Part shown: positions 22,620 to 34,876 of the stretch, piece after piece
How the letters are laid out: every line of letters starts with the position of its first letter
Position numbering within the stretch: position 1 is the first letter of the stretch
NCBI GenBank assembly: GCA_963921195.1
Contig: OY992541.1
Span: 15,806,012 to 15,870,011 of the forward strand
Direction of reading: 5' to 3'
Source of the DNA: Pegoplata infirma
Lineage: Eukaryota; Arthropoda; Insecta; Diptera; Anthomyiidae
DNA: 64,000 bases
The notes under the pieces: model-generated
Told to the model about the DNA's origin: nothing
The model's database searches: none
Seen by the model: only the letters and a program-made list of their open reading frames with translations
Made by a program: the position numbers and the translations under genes

Positions 22620-22905
22620 TTTGGCGCGGCCAAATTTCGGATGAAATTACATTACATAATATCCAATTTAATATAAAATCATGATATTAGATATTTTAAG
22701 ATAACTTTGGCGCGGCCAATTTCCGGATGAAATTAGATCATATCATATCATATTTAATACAAAATCATGATAAAAGATAATTTGGGATAACTTTGGCGCG
22801 GCCAATTTCCGGATGAAATCACATACAATCAAATATTAAACTGTAACTTCATATATTCTAAGATGTTATGAGATAACTTTGGCGCGGCCAATTTTCGGAT
22901 GAAAT
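22620..22905 (+). repeat. Four GGCGCGGCCAA repeat units
   Basis: Units of roughly 80-90 bp each contain GATAACTTTGGCGCGGCCAA, then TTTCCGGATGAAAT. They are strikingly GC-rich islands in an AT-rich element and are conserved in sequence and number in the copies at 25.07-25.38 kb (minus) and 27.43-27.72 kb. Confidence 0.8.
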
Positions 22906-22986
22906 TTAGCAAAATCAGATCCAATAAATTATATATAATTTTATAAGATAACATGTTTTACCATACAATTTTTTTTTACTCGGGTA

Positions 22987-23383
22987 CACTCAAAAAAAAA
23001 AGGCATAAAAAATCATTTATTTAAAAAATATATATTCCTAGTCAAAGTCTTCAAACAGGTGAATTTTTTTAGAAAATTTTGGATTTTCGCTGGTCCTCAA
23101 CACTGGATTTGTTAAACGAGATGAAATATCTGCTAATTTTGTTTGAGGAAATTTAAAAAAAAATAATTTTGCGGATTTGAAAAATGTCTCAAATTCAAAA
23201 ATTCACGGAGTCAAAGAGTTAACATATTTGGCTCAAAATTTTACCAGGTACTTATTTCAGGTCATTTAAAAATGTTCATAATATAGACCACCCTATAGAA
23301 CAACTCAAAAAAATATATTTTTGTTTAATTAAAAACTAATTGAAATAAAAACAAACTTAAACAATATTTTTTTTTTAAATAAA
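22987..23383. other. Spacer between two CCCGAGT elements; no gene seen
   Basis: AT-rich, without repeat ends or a coding frame that I can recognise. Confidence 0.4.
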
Positions 23384-25000
23384 CGCCCGAGTAAAAAGGA
23401 ATTTATATAAATGTATATTATTTTATATGTTTTCATAAAACCATATAAAACTATATGAGTCAAAGTATAAAATTATATCTCACTTTGAAATTTTCCAATT
23501 TTTTTAAATGATGTCATATAAAATCATATCTAATTATATTGTTCATAATATATTAATATAAATGCTAGATGTAATCATACGTTGCACATAAAACTTAATC
23601 CGATTTCATACATTATTATACGTGACTTTAAATCTAATTATGTATAGGACTTTACTAAACAAAAAATCCAGTATCAATTTATGTATAATTATATATGACT
23701 AATATAATACCATTTAAAACTATATATGGTTCCATACTAAAAAAATTTCCAACAAAAATAATAGATATAATTATATGTGTCTTAAACGATAACATATCTG
23801 TGTTTGTATGGTACTATATATACGCAAATTTCGTCTTAACTCAATATATATTTATAAATGGTCGCATATGTAATGGAATATATATTTTGATATAATCATA
23901 TATATAAAAAATATTTTTTTGACCAAACGACTAGCCATATATAATTATATATGCCAGTATTTCAAAATTTATTTTTGTGTGTCAACATATATGGTTATAC
24001 AAAACTTTTTATTGTATCATATAAGATTACATATGATTTTTGGGAACCCGAGTTCGATTCCCGGCCCAGTCGAGAAAAAAAAGTTTTTTTTTATTTTTTT
24101 TTTTAAATAGAAAACACTTTTTTATTGCATTTATTTTTTTTAGAACTAAAAAATTTTCATTTTTGGAATTTTTGCAATCATTTTTAAAAAAATATTTTTC
24201 TTTTATATAGTATATTTGATTTATTATAAAATTATCTATAATTTTTGGGAACCCGAGTTCGATTCCAGAAAAAAAAATATTTTTTTTTATTTTTTTTTAA
24301 ATAGAAAAGACTATTTTTATTGCATTAATTTTTTTTAGAACTAAAAATTTTTCTTTTTCTGAATTTTTGCAACCATTTTTAAAAAATTATATTGCTTTTA
24401 TATAGTTATATATAACTATACTTAATTTGTTATAAAATTATCTATCATTTTTGGGAACCCGAGTTCGATTCCAGAAAAAAATATTTTTTTTTATTTTTTT
24501 TTTTTAAATAGAAAACACTTTTTTATTACATTTGTTTTTTTAGAACTTAAAAAATTTTACTTTTTGAATTTTTGCAATCATTTTTAAAAATTTATATTGC
24601 ATTTATATAGTTAATAATAGCTATACTTGTGTTAAATTATCAAATTATCAATGATTTTTGGAACCCGATCTCAAATCTAATTCTGATTTCCTGATTCCAT
24701 GAAAAATTTCAAACTTATAAGCCAAAGTCTTATTTCACTTTGGAAGCCTATGACTTGGAAATAAGGCATATCGCTACATTAAAATTATTGTTTAAGCTTA
24801 CCATGGAAGCCCTTAATAGCGCTGTATGTCATTCCAATTTTTTTTTTGCAAATTTTATCAAAAATTTTCTAAGTCTTTTTGAAAATTGTGTACAAGTGAA
24901 TAACATATTTAATTGGATGTAATCATATATTACTATATGTTAGATCAATTTGATATAATTAGATACGATCAATTTATTTAAAACTAAGTCTTTTAAAGTT

Positions 25001-27207
25001 CCCGAGTAAAAAAAAATTGTATGGTAAAACATGTTATCTTATAAAATTATATATAATTTATTGGATCTGATTTTGCTAAATTTCATCCGAAAATTGGCCG
25101 CGCCAAAGTTATCTCATAACATCATATAATATATGAAGTTACAGTTTAATATTTGATTGTATGTGATTTCATCCGGAAATTGGCCGCGCCAAAGTTATCC
25201 CAAATTATCTATTATCATGATTTTGTATTAAATATGATATGATATGATGTAATTTCATCCGGAAATTGGCCGCGCCAAAGTTATCTTAAAATATCCAATA
25301 TCATGATTTTATATTAAATTGGATATTATATAATGTAATTTCATCCGAAATTTGGCCGCGCCAAAGTTATCTTATAATATCTGATATCTTGATTTTATAA
25401 AAAAATTATTAGATATATTTTTATCCAAAAAATGTTTCTGTTTTTAGATTTATTTTTAGATATAATAATGTCAAACTGAAAATAAATAAAAAAAAAAAAA
25501 ACTTCGAACGGACGGGGATTAGAACCACAAGTCTTCCGTTTTGTAATCGCAATCTCTACCCTCTAGACCAGCGGACGTTGTTAGCAAATAACAACTTTAA
25601 AAGACTTAGTTTTAAATAAATTGATCGTATCTAATTATATCAAATTGATCTAACATATAGTAATATATGATTATATCCAATTAAATATGATATTCACTTG
25701 TACACAATTTTCAAAAAGACTTAGAAAATTTTTGATAAAATTTGCAAAAAAAAAAAAATTGGAATGACGTACAGCGCTATTAGGGGCCTCCATGGTAAGC
25801 TTAAACAATAATTTTAATGTAGCGGTATGCCTTATTTCCAAGTCATAGGCTTCCAAAGTGAAAAAAGACTTTGGCTTATAAATTTGAAATTTTTCATGTA
25901 ATCAGGAAATCAGAATTAGATTTGAGATCGGGTTCCAAAAATCTTTGATAATTTGATAATTTAAACCAAATATAGCTATTATTAACTATATAAATGCAAT
26001 ATAAATTTTTAAAAATGATTGCAAAAATTCAAAAAGTAAAAGTTCTAAAAAAACAAATGCAATAAAAAAGTGTTTTCTATTTAAAAAAAAAATAAAAAAA
26101 TATATTTTTTTCTGGAATCGAACTCGGGTTCCCAAAAATAATAGATAATTTTATAATAAATTAAATACAGTTATATATAACTATATAACAGCAATATAAT
26201 TTTTTAAAAATGATTGCAAAAATTCAAAAAAAGAAAAATTTTTAGTTCTAAAAAAAATAAATGCAATAAAAAAGTGTTTTCTATTTAAAAAAAATAAAAA
26301 AAAATATATTTTTTTTCTGGAATCGAACTCGGGTTCCCAAAAATTATAGATAATTTTATAATAAATCAAATATAGTTATATATAACTGTATAAAAGAAAA
26401 ATAATTTTTTTAAAATGATTGCAAAAATTCCAAAAATTAAAATTTGTTAGTTCTAAAAAAATTAAACGCAATAAAAAAGTGTTTTCTATTTAAAAAAATA
26501 AAAAAAAACTTTTTTTTTCTCGACTGGGCCGGGAATCGAACTCGGGTTCCCAAAAATCATATGTAATCTTATATGATACAATAAAAAGTTTTGTATAACC
26601 ATATATGTTGACACACAAAAATAAATTTTGAAATACTGGCATATATAATTATATATGGCTAGTTGTTTGGTCAAACAAATATTTTTTTTATACATGATTA
26701 TATCAAAATATATATTCCATTACATATGCGACCATTTATAAATATATATTGAGTTTAGACGAAATTTGCGTATATATAGTACCATACAAACACAGATATG
26801 TTATCGTTTAAGACACATATAATTATATCTATTATTTTTGTTGGAAATTTTTTTAGTATGGAACCATATATAGTTTTAAATGGTATTATATTAGTCAAAT
26901 ATAATTATACATAAATTGATACTGGATTTTTTGTTTAGTAAAGTCCTATACATATTTAGATATAAAGTCACGTATAATAATGTATGAAATCGGATTAAGT
27001 TTTATGTGCAACGTATGATTACATCTACCATTTATATTAATATATTATGAACAATATAGTTAGATATGATTTTATATGACATCATTTAAAAAAATTGGAA
27101 AATTTCAAAGTGAGATATAATTTTATACTTTGACTCATATAGTTGTATATGGTTATATGAAAACATATAAAATAATATACATTTATATAAATTCCTTTTT
27201 ACTCGGG
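25001..27207 (-). mobile_element. CCCGAGT-ended element, copy 3 (nested, inverted)
   Basis: This 2207-bp complete copy on the minus strand starts at 27207 and ends at 25001. It is flanked by TT (24999-25000, 27208-27209), while copy 1 at 22389-22394 shows the uninterrupted AAAGTTGTTATT. This gives the best consensus of the family: no ORF of note, a tRNA-like unit and four GGCGCGGCCAA repeats. Confidence 0.9.
25503..25578 (-). other. tRNA-like module (copy 3)
   Basis: Minus-strand counterpart of 22405-22480, with the A box TGGTCTAGAGGG and the better B box GGTTCTAATCCCC. Confidence 0.55.
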
Positions 27208-27222
27208 TTGTTATTTGCTAAC

Positions 27223-27300
27223 AACGTCCGCTGGTCTAGAGGGTAGAGATTGCGATTACAAAACGGAAGACTTGTGGTTCTAATCCCCGTCCGTTCGAAG
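27223..27300 (+). other. tRNA-like module (copy 2)
   Basis: Plus-strand counterpart of 22405-22480: A box TGGTCTAGAGGG, B box GGTTCTAATCCCC, then a T-run near 27300. Confidence 0.55.
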
Positions 27301-27981
27301 TTTTTTTTTTTTTTATTTATTTTCAGTTTGACATTATTATATCTAAAAATAAATCTAAAAACAGAAACATTTTTTGGATAAAAATGTATCCAATAATTTT
27401 TTTATAAAATCAAGATATCAGATTTTATAAGATAACTTTGGCGCGGCCAAATTTCGGATGAAATTACATTATATAATATCCAATTTAATATAAAATCATG
27501 ATATTGGATATTTTAAGATAACTTTGGCGCGGCCAATTTCCGGATGAAATTACATCAAATCATATCATATTTAATACAAAATCATGATAATAGATAATTT
27601 GGGATAACTTTGGCGCGGCCAATTTCCGGATGAAATCACATATTAAACTGTTACTTCATATATTATAAGATGTTATGAGATAACTTTGGCGCGGCCAATT
27701 TTCGGATGAAATTTAGCAAAATCAGATCCAATAAATTATATATAATTTTATAAGATAACATGTTTTACCATACAATTTTTTTTTACTCGGGCGTTTAAAA
27801 AGTTATTGTATTATTGTATATTGTTATTTTTCGAGTTCCAATACAATTTTCGGAGTAATTTATTTTACATTTTTTTAAATACGGTAAAAAATTCAAAATG
27901 TTGCCATATTTAAATTCTCAAAAATCGTAAAAATCGCTTAAAATTATGTAATTATATAAATCTATATTTATTTATATAAAA

Positions 27982-29795
27982 CTAGCAGGCCCGCCCGGAA
28001 CTTCGCTACCGGTAATATTAAATACCGGATTAAAGAAGGATCAGGATTAGAGTCTCCATTTCTAAAATTCTCCCCTACAGAATTTTTATTTTATTGAATT
28101 TTTATCGTTGTAGCCTTTCATAAGAACTATTTAGAATAAACAGTAACATTAGAACAGCCCCGTTTAGCTTGGAATCATGTTCGTTTTGGTAAATAATATT
28201 CTTGAAAATTTCGAGACCTAATATCGTAACTATTGAAACCATTTCATTGCCCGTTTCACTTCATTTCGTTTCCCGTTCTATTCCATTTCGTTTCCTTTTC
28301 TATTCAATTGTTCCCCATTTTATTCCATTTTGCTCTGAATTTCAATTCATTTTCCATGTAGGCTTCATTCTTTTTAAAAAAAAAGTACCACAGTACAATA
28401 ATTTACCCTTATAACCTTATTAAAATCTAAATTTCCAGAAGGTACTTTTTCAGAATGATTTTTTGTGCTGGAGGATCCTACATTTCAAGTTACTATGACC
28501 AACTTTTCAGAAGATGGAAAAAATAGGAATTTCCAAAAAGGAAATTTTTCAGAATATTTTGAAATTGGATGAGTAGTTTCGGATATTTTAAAATTTTACG
28601 TCTTTTGACCCAAAGTAATCTTCAAAATGGGGTTGGTCAATGAAACCTACCCTAACTCACCCTGAAAAAAAACTCTAAATATTGGTGAAAACATTTTTGA
28701 AGTCTTATAATAAGTTTCGTATATTTACAAATTTTACGTAGATGAACAAAATCCTATGTCTAACCTGAAGGACCATTCTTAATATTGGAGAAAACATTTT
28801 TCAATAAGTAGTTTCGGATATTTCGAAATGGGCTAACCTATGTCCACCCTGAAGGACCATACTTAATATATTAATTGGTGATAACATTTTCTAAATCGGA
28901 TGAATATTTTGATCATATTTAAATTTTACGTTTTTCTTGCCAAAGGTGGGCGTAGAAATGAGCGTGGTCAAAAAAATCTAGAATATTTCCACTCTGAAGG
29001 AAAAAATCTTGGATATCGAATAAAAAATGGTGGAGATTTTAAAATTAAAGCTTTTTTTGCCAAAAAGTGGGCGTATAAGTGGGCGTGGTCGATGAGTCCT
29101 AGCCTAAGTCCAGCCTGGAGGAACACTCTAAATATTGGTAAAAATATTTTTGAAATCGGATGAGTGGTTTAATAGATATTTAAATTTTAATTTTTGTTGC
29201 CAAAAGTGGGCGTAGAAATGGGCGTGGTCGATGAAATTCAGCATATGTCCACCATGAAGGACCATTCCAAGCATGTATTGGTGAAAAAAATTTTAAATCG
29301 GTTTAGTAGTTGCGTAGATTTTTAAATTTTACGTTTTTTGGCTAAAAGTGGGCGTAGAAGTGGGCGTGGTCGATGGACCCTAGCCTATGTCGACCCTCGA
29401 GGAACACTCTAAATACTGCTGAAAACTTTTTTGAAATCGGATAAGTAGTTTCAGATATTTAAATTTTAAGTTTTTTACCAAAAGTGGGCGTTAATGTGGG
29501 CGTGGTCAATGAAACCCAGCATATGTCCACCCAGAAGGACCATTCCAAGTATGTATTGGTGAAAAAATTTTTGAAATCGTTTCAGTAGTTTTGGAGATTT
29601 TTCAATTTTACGTTTTTTGGCCAAAAGTGGGCGTAGAAGTGGGCGTGGTCGATGAAACCTGGCCTATGTTCATCCTGGAGGAACACTTTAAATATTGCTG
29701 AAAACATTTTTGAAATCGGATAAGTAGTTCCGGAGATTACCCTCTACAAACAAACAAACAAACAAAAAAACAAACATTACCTCTTTATAATATTA
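27982..29795 (-). mobile_element. Non-autonomous Helitron C, 5' end shortened
   Basis: The minus-strand 3' end reads ACCGGTAGCGAAGTTCCGGG...CCTGCTAG before a T. The 5' end begins TAATATTATAAAGAGG directly after the CTAG of the neighbouring Helitron, so about seven terminal bases of the usual TCTATACTAATATT start are missing. The interior consists of 150-180-bp tandem units with GTGGGCGTGGTCGATGAAAC and GGAACACTCTAAATATTGGT-like words. The plus frame 28900-29163 arises from these repeats. Confidence 0.8.
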
Positions 29796-29987
29796 CTAGC
29801 TGTGACCCGGTGTGCTTCGCTACCCCGCCCGTTGTAAGAAATGGACATCAAAAGTTTGAAGAAAAATGTTTTTTATTTAATAACTAATTGATATTATATT
29901 AATACTATACTATAATACTATATTTAGTCCTACATAAATTATATTTTTATATTATACATGTGTTTTTTTGTTATTATATATTTAAAT

Positions 29988-32332
29988 TTATAAGTGGCTT
30001 AGAGCTTCTCTGTACACAATGTTAGATGTAGAGTTACTTTTAGGTAGCAAAATAAACTGATTCTTTGGAGTTCCAACTCGTGATAATCCAACATAAAGTT
30101 GGCCATGGGAAAAACATTCTTTTCGCAGGTCGATCCCAACCAAAGAGAAGGTTTGTCCCTGTGACTTATTAATAGTCATCGCAAACGAAGTTTTGACGGG
30201 AAATTGCAGTCGTTTGAAAGATATCGGCAAGTCGGTAGGAATCATTGGAATCCTTGGAATGTTTGCTAACTGGCCAGTTGCTGGACCAGTGAGGATGGTC
30301 GCCACAATTAAGTTGTCTTTTAAGTCTTTAATAAGTAGCCTTGTGCCATTGCACATGTTAGGTGGGCTTAAATTTCTTAGAAGCATAATAGGTGTACCGA
30401 TTTTTAATGGTAGTTCGTGAGATGGAAAGCCAGAAGGATTAAGCGAATTTAAAAATTCTTGTGGATAGTTGACAGAGTCCTCGATATTGGTGACTGTATC
30501 AATCGACTTATAGTGTTTGATTTGGCCGGGAACTTTTTCCATAATCAGATTGTTTATTTCATTGATAGTGTCGTTTCTAGGCGATACTATTGCCCTTGAA
30601 CATAACCAATGAAAGTCTTTTTCGAGTAAATTTTCAAGACCAGGATATACTGCATCTATAAGATCCTCCAGACTGTAGACTATCTGACCAAGTGTCTCAT
30701 TGAGAACAATTTCTGTACAGTTAGTGCTCAAATTTGGAGAAGGAAAAACTCCTTCCCCAAGTTTGAGCAATTTTTGTGGAAAATCGTTGTTATTCGTGTC
30801 TCCGGTAAGATGGGCTCTCATATTTGTTCGTAAATTTAATTTTTGAATGGAGCTCCATAAGGGAGATGACTTAAGGCATGCTTTAATAATATCTGCACGT
30901 GTCCCTTTTGTAACTACAGGGAGTGTCTGCCGAAAATCACCAGCAAATACAAACGTTACTCCCCCCATAACGACGCTTGAGTCTCTTAGGTCCTTTAACA
31001 TTCGGTCTACAGCTTCAACATGGGCTCTATGAATCATGGTACATTCATCCCACATTATAAGTGACGCGTCATGCAACAATTTACCAAGAGGCCCGTCTTT
31101 GCGTATGGAACATGCGGATTGTTGATCCAAAGATACTGATAATGGAAGTTTGAATGTGGAGTGTGCAGTTTTACCGTCGCTTAATAAAGTAGCAGCAATT
31201 CCTGAAGAAGCGACTGCTATGGCTATTTTTCCAGATTGCCTTACCTGTGCTAGTAATAAATTGATCAGGAAGGTCTTTCCTGTGCCTCCTGGGGCGTCCA
31301 AAAAATACATTTTTCCCCTTTTATTTGTCACACTGTCAATTATTGTATCAAATGCCTGTAATTGATCTGTGACTAATTTTGGCAAATTTTCGTTTATATA
31401 ATCAGTTAGCTCACTGACGTTGTATTGACGTACCAGCATTGTACCCATCTCATCATTTTGTGAACGAATAGGGGAGGGTAATCCGAAATCACTTAAACTT
31501 TTGTCATTTAATTCTAATAACTTATTTTCTATTTGGATCAAACCTTCGTTGAAAATGTTGTCATTAAAAGGCAAAGTAAAATTCTGATCTTGTTGTCTAA
31601 TTCTGTGTCTAATATCTTCACATAAGTCTTCTTTGAAGTTGTTCCATAATTTTAATGGTTCAGATGGCTGACAAAATAATAGAATGACCACGAACAACTC
31701 CCTCAGCTTAAATGGGCATTGCAACATCGCAGCTTCTTTTAAAGTATTTTCCCAATGATCATCAGTTTCGAGTAAACCTCTATCTCGGCAAGCTGCCTGA
31801 TATGTTTCTTTGATAACTCCATTTACAGTCTTTAAATCCTCAAATGAGGTTGGTCCGCGTACGTGATGCAGTAGCATTCTAAGATAAAAACACTCCGACT
31901 GAGAAGGATGTACACCATATACTCTGCCTAAAGCAACGTCTTTTTTTATGCCTGGATGGCCAAGTACGTTTTGGCCGCGTAATCTTCTTGAAAATTTATT
32001 ATTAGCCCATGTATAGTAGTGTGGAACCTCGTGGTACAATAAAGTTTTTGCAAATTCGTCCGAGTTGCAGAGCTCGAAGAAAGCTATAAGTGTGGTTTTG
32101 CGAGGGTTTCGTACAACTTGTTGTGCCGTTTCTGCCGAGAAGTACACTCTTTGACAGTTTTCTAAATGTACTGCCAAATGCACGACTGTAGGGTACCGGT
32201 CGTGAATTGGAAATTCTAATATTCTCCACACAGATTCTGATGTACTTATGTACCGGCCATTTAAATAGTTTTCTACCTCGTCGTATGGATTTTTGACGCT
32301 AAAAGTAGCTTGGTCAGAGCCTTTATTTATAT
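29988..32332 (-). pseudogene. Helitron RepHel, PIF1-like helicase part
   Basis: This continues RepHel from INKGSDQATF. Landmarks within the 787-residue frame that starts at 32351: an N-terminal link region (NGRYIS, FPIHDRYPTV), Walker A APGGTGKT (about 353-360), SSGIAA, Walker B WDE (434-436), GDFRQTLPV (471-479), and the C-terminal INKSQGQTF and YVGLSR motifs. These define a superfamily-1B PIF1/RecD-type 5'-3' helicase, which in Helitrons unwinds the donor strand. The first six residues of the open frame come from the inserted MITE, so the Met at 32351 is artificial; the element-derived part starts at 32332. No further stop or frameshift was seen, so the break may be the only lesion. No OTU or endonuclease domain of the Helentron type is present. 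Confidence 0.9.
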
Positions 32333-32500
32333 CAGCGATACGCAGACACATACTATAACATTTATGCTTGTGTGGGTAGAAGCAAGCGAAAAGTCAACAA
32401 ATTTGTTTAAGCAACAGAATTTTATAGTGTATGTGTGTTGACAGCGCACAAGCAGCGCCTATTCCCGCGGGAATAGGAATTACAAAAATGCGTATCACTG
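32333..32500. mobile_element. 168-bp hAT MITE disrupting RepHel
   Basis: Ends CAGCGATACGCA and the complement of CAGTGATACGCA are flanked by a perfect 8-bp duplication ATTTATAT (32325-32332, 32501-32508; ATATAAAT on the gene strand, fitting nTnnnnAn). The interior contains CCCGCGGG and a segment (AAATTCTGTTGCTT... and ACACAAGCATAAATGTTATAG-like) also present at 2430-2505. Confidence 0.9.
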
Positions 32501-34876
32501 ATTTATATACTTACATATATATTTGATCGCCTGTACTGAATGGCAGTATTCCACGTTAATATGGGCGTTGAATGTTCGACACAGTATTGGAGAATATGGG
32601 ACAATCCACCTATTGTCTATAGTAACCTGTTTTCCTCTGATGTTTAAGATAGCATTCCGACCTCCATTTTCAGCATCACGGCGACGATATACTGGATACC
32701 CATCATCTCCGGTCTGGGTGTCGTTGACAAAACGCCGAGGGTATTTTTTCGAACATATACCGTTTTTCATACATGGTGACGTTATATTTTGATCTCCGCA
32801 TGGTCCATGTACCATATTTCTGGTCACAATATCAAATAATACTGGATCGGACTCTTTATTTGGTATTTCAGCAACTATTATACTGTCAATTTCATCTGAT
32901 TGTATTTTTCTTTCCAACCAAAACAACATATGACAGTGAGGAAGTCCGCGTTTTTGCCACTCAACACTGAGCATATGGCATTTAACTTTACCAAATATCT
33001 CGTCTTTTGTGATTAACTTCATCATTTTTATATGGAATACCCTTGAAATTATGTCATGACGATCAAATGACCGTTGGCCAGGTAATAGTTCTTCCTTAAT
33101 CTCTGGCCATTCCGGGTTACATGTAAATGTCACAAATAAATCGGGTCTCCCGTAGTTTCTTACGTACGTCATTGCGTCTTGGGTTTTTTCGTGCATATAA
33201 CGTGGAGATCCCGTAAAAGTTGAAGGCAAGATTACGCGTTGTCCAATATTTGCAGGATTCGCATTAGCATCTAGATTTAAAGCATCTCGTAGATGTATAT
33301 AGTCGTCGGCTCTCAATTGTTGTTGATTTTGACGTATGTAGTTTAGTCTTTCTGATATCATTTTAGCCATCATGTCGACACAATATTGACTGAACAAATC
33401 TCTGTAATAATGTAAGGAATTAAAACAGTCAGCTCTGATCATCATTCTAAACGCATAAAACTGCATACATGAAACAGTTTTATTCCTCGCTGAATTTTGT
33501 TGAGGGATTGTCAAATAATAACCATCTTCGCCATTTACAAACATTAAAGGATATTGCAAAGGATCGTACGCGCGATGCAATTCAGATATTCTTTTTATGT
33601 CGCCATCTTTACAATTAATAACAATATCCCTAGGACCTTTGTCTTCGTCGACTAATAAGACTGCAACTTCGTTTACTGTTGGTGAATTGTATCTTCCTTG
33701 GTGATGATGTTGTGGAGTACGGTCGGAGTGAATTATTAATTTGAAGTTGTCCGAAGAAAAATTATGCTCTAAATTGTGTTTGAAACTACGAATGTATATG
33801 TTATGGCTATTTAAAACAGCTGTCAACTCGTTAATTAAGCCTTTTTTTAGATTGTCAGCAATATTACATCGCAATGATAATTGATCAGCATCAGATATAA
33901 AATAAATCTGTAGAAACTGGGGACTTTCACCTGAAGGTGGAATGAGACTACCAATTCTATGGTAAACCTGCCCTTCAATCTTAAATGTAGGCATAAAATT
34001 TCCTTCTCGAATTTCTTTACCACCGAATGACGTCATTTGAAACAATGTATTATACCGGCGTATGTTATTTAAAAAATGTGCAGATAGTGGATGAGAGCCT
34101 AACAAAAGATCTTTTAATGGTTGTGGTGGTTCTTGTATGTTAGGGACAGCCACTTTGCCTCCAGCGCAACACATGCCGTTTGCTTCATCAATCCATTTTT
34201 TAGCAAAGCACTTGGGACAAATTTTGTTCATATGTCCAACTTTAACAGTGTGTTGCTGTGCATAATCTATATTTGGATCATAATTAAAAGCTGATCTATT
34301 ACTATGAGCAACAGTTCGGTTACGCGATCTAGTTGTTGATATCCGTTGTCTTTCTACTGCTAGGCGCTGTGAGCGTTCGGCGATAGTTTCCCTAGCACGT
34401 GCATTTGATGCATGCTGTCTTAGGCTAGCAAGCCGCTCGGTAAGTTCACAGCTAGATTCCAAAGAACGGGCCTGCGTTGTTCTAATATTTTGGTTAGCAA
34501 GGCGCTGCGAACGTTCTGTACTGGACTCGCTAGCGTGGGCCTGCGAAGTTCTTATATATTGGATAGCGAGACGCTGCGAGCGTTCAGTACTGGACTCCCT
34601 GGCACGGGCCAGCGATGTTCTTATATGTTGGTTAGATAGACGCTGCAAGCGTTCAGTACTGGACTCCCTAGCACGGACCTGCGATGTTCTTATATTTTGG
34701 TTCGAGAGACGCTGCGATCGTTCAGTACTGGACTCTCTAGCACGCGCTTGTGACATTAACTCTCTACTACTCGCAAGACGCTGCGCTGTTTCATAAAAGG
34801 ACTCTTCCACGCGGCGTATTTTAGCAGCTCTTGTCTTATATACATGTCGTGAAAGACTTGATTTTTTTTTAGGCAT
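32495..34876 (-). pseudogene. Helitron RepHel, N-terminal Rep part
   Basis: 793 residues of a Helitron initiator protein. After a basic N-terminus, residues about 40-170 are tandem 23-residue repeats with ARESSTERSQRL. A cysteine cluster CPKCFAKKWID...MCC lies near 218-236. The Helitron-like N domain follows (PLSAHFLNNIRRYNTLFQMTS, then the FNSLHYYRDLFSQY region). The HUH endonuclease motif is GLPHCHMLFWL (histidines 647 and 649), and the tyrosine motif KYICKYIN is at 785-792, giving the two catalytic tyrosines of Y2 Rep proteins. Rep nicks and joins single-stranded ends during rolling-circle-like transposition. The frame stops right after KYICKYIN because a hAT MITE with an 8-bp duplication was inserted at that codon, so Rep and helicase are no longer one protein. 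The Met at 34876 follows an AT-rich leader and looks native. Confidence 0.9.
34385..34790 (-). repeat. In-frame 69-bp tandem repeats in RepHel
   Basis: About five to six units of 69 bp encode 23-residue repeats (ARESSTERSQRLSNQNIRTS with variation). They are Arg/Ser/Glu-rich, probably helical or disordered, and vary mainly by substitution. Confidence 0.85.

Larger units (their letters stand above)
19209..22984 (+). mobile_element. CCCGAGT-ended element, copy 1
   Basis: It begins CCCGAGTAAAAAGGAATT and ends ...TTTTTACTCGGG, flanked by TA (19207-19208, 22985-22986). The order inside is: AT-rich part with many TATATAAT words, a tRNA 3'-half unit at about 19866, GGGAACCCGAGTTCGATTCC repeats (20081, 20287), a palindromic mid-section, a Helitron insertion (20783-22338), a tRNA-like unit (22405-22480) and four GGCGCGGCCAA repeats. 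No transposase. The same layout recurs in both copies at 23.4-27.8 kb. Confidence 0.85.
23386..27791 (+). mobile_element. CCCGAGT-ended element, copy 2 (outer)
   Basis: It starts CCCGAGTAAAAAGGAATT and ends ACTCGGG, flanked by CG (23384-23385, 27792-27793). Very similar to 19209-22984 but without the Helitron. It is interrupted at 25000/27208 by a third copy in inverse orientation. After removing that copy and one TT, the order of blocks matches copy 1. Confidence 0.85.

Noticed and set aside
28900..29163. 87-codon plus frame in Helitron C
   Set aside because: Spans the tandem repeat units of a non-coding Helitron and has no recognisable domain.
30193..32229. Short plus and minus frames within the helicase gene
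   Set aside because: All are shadows of the 787-codon helicase frame.
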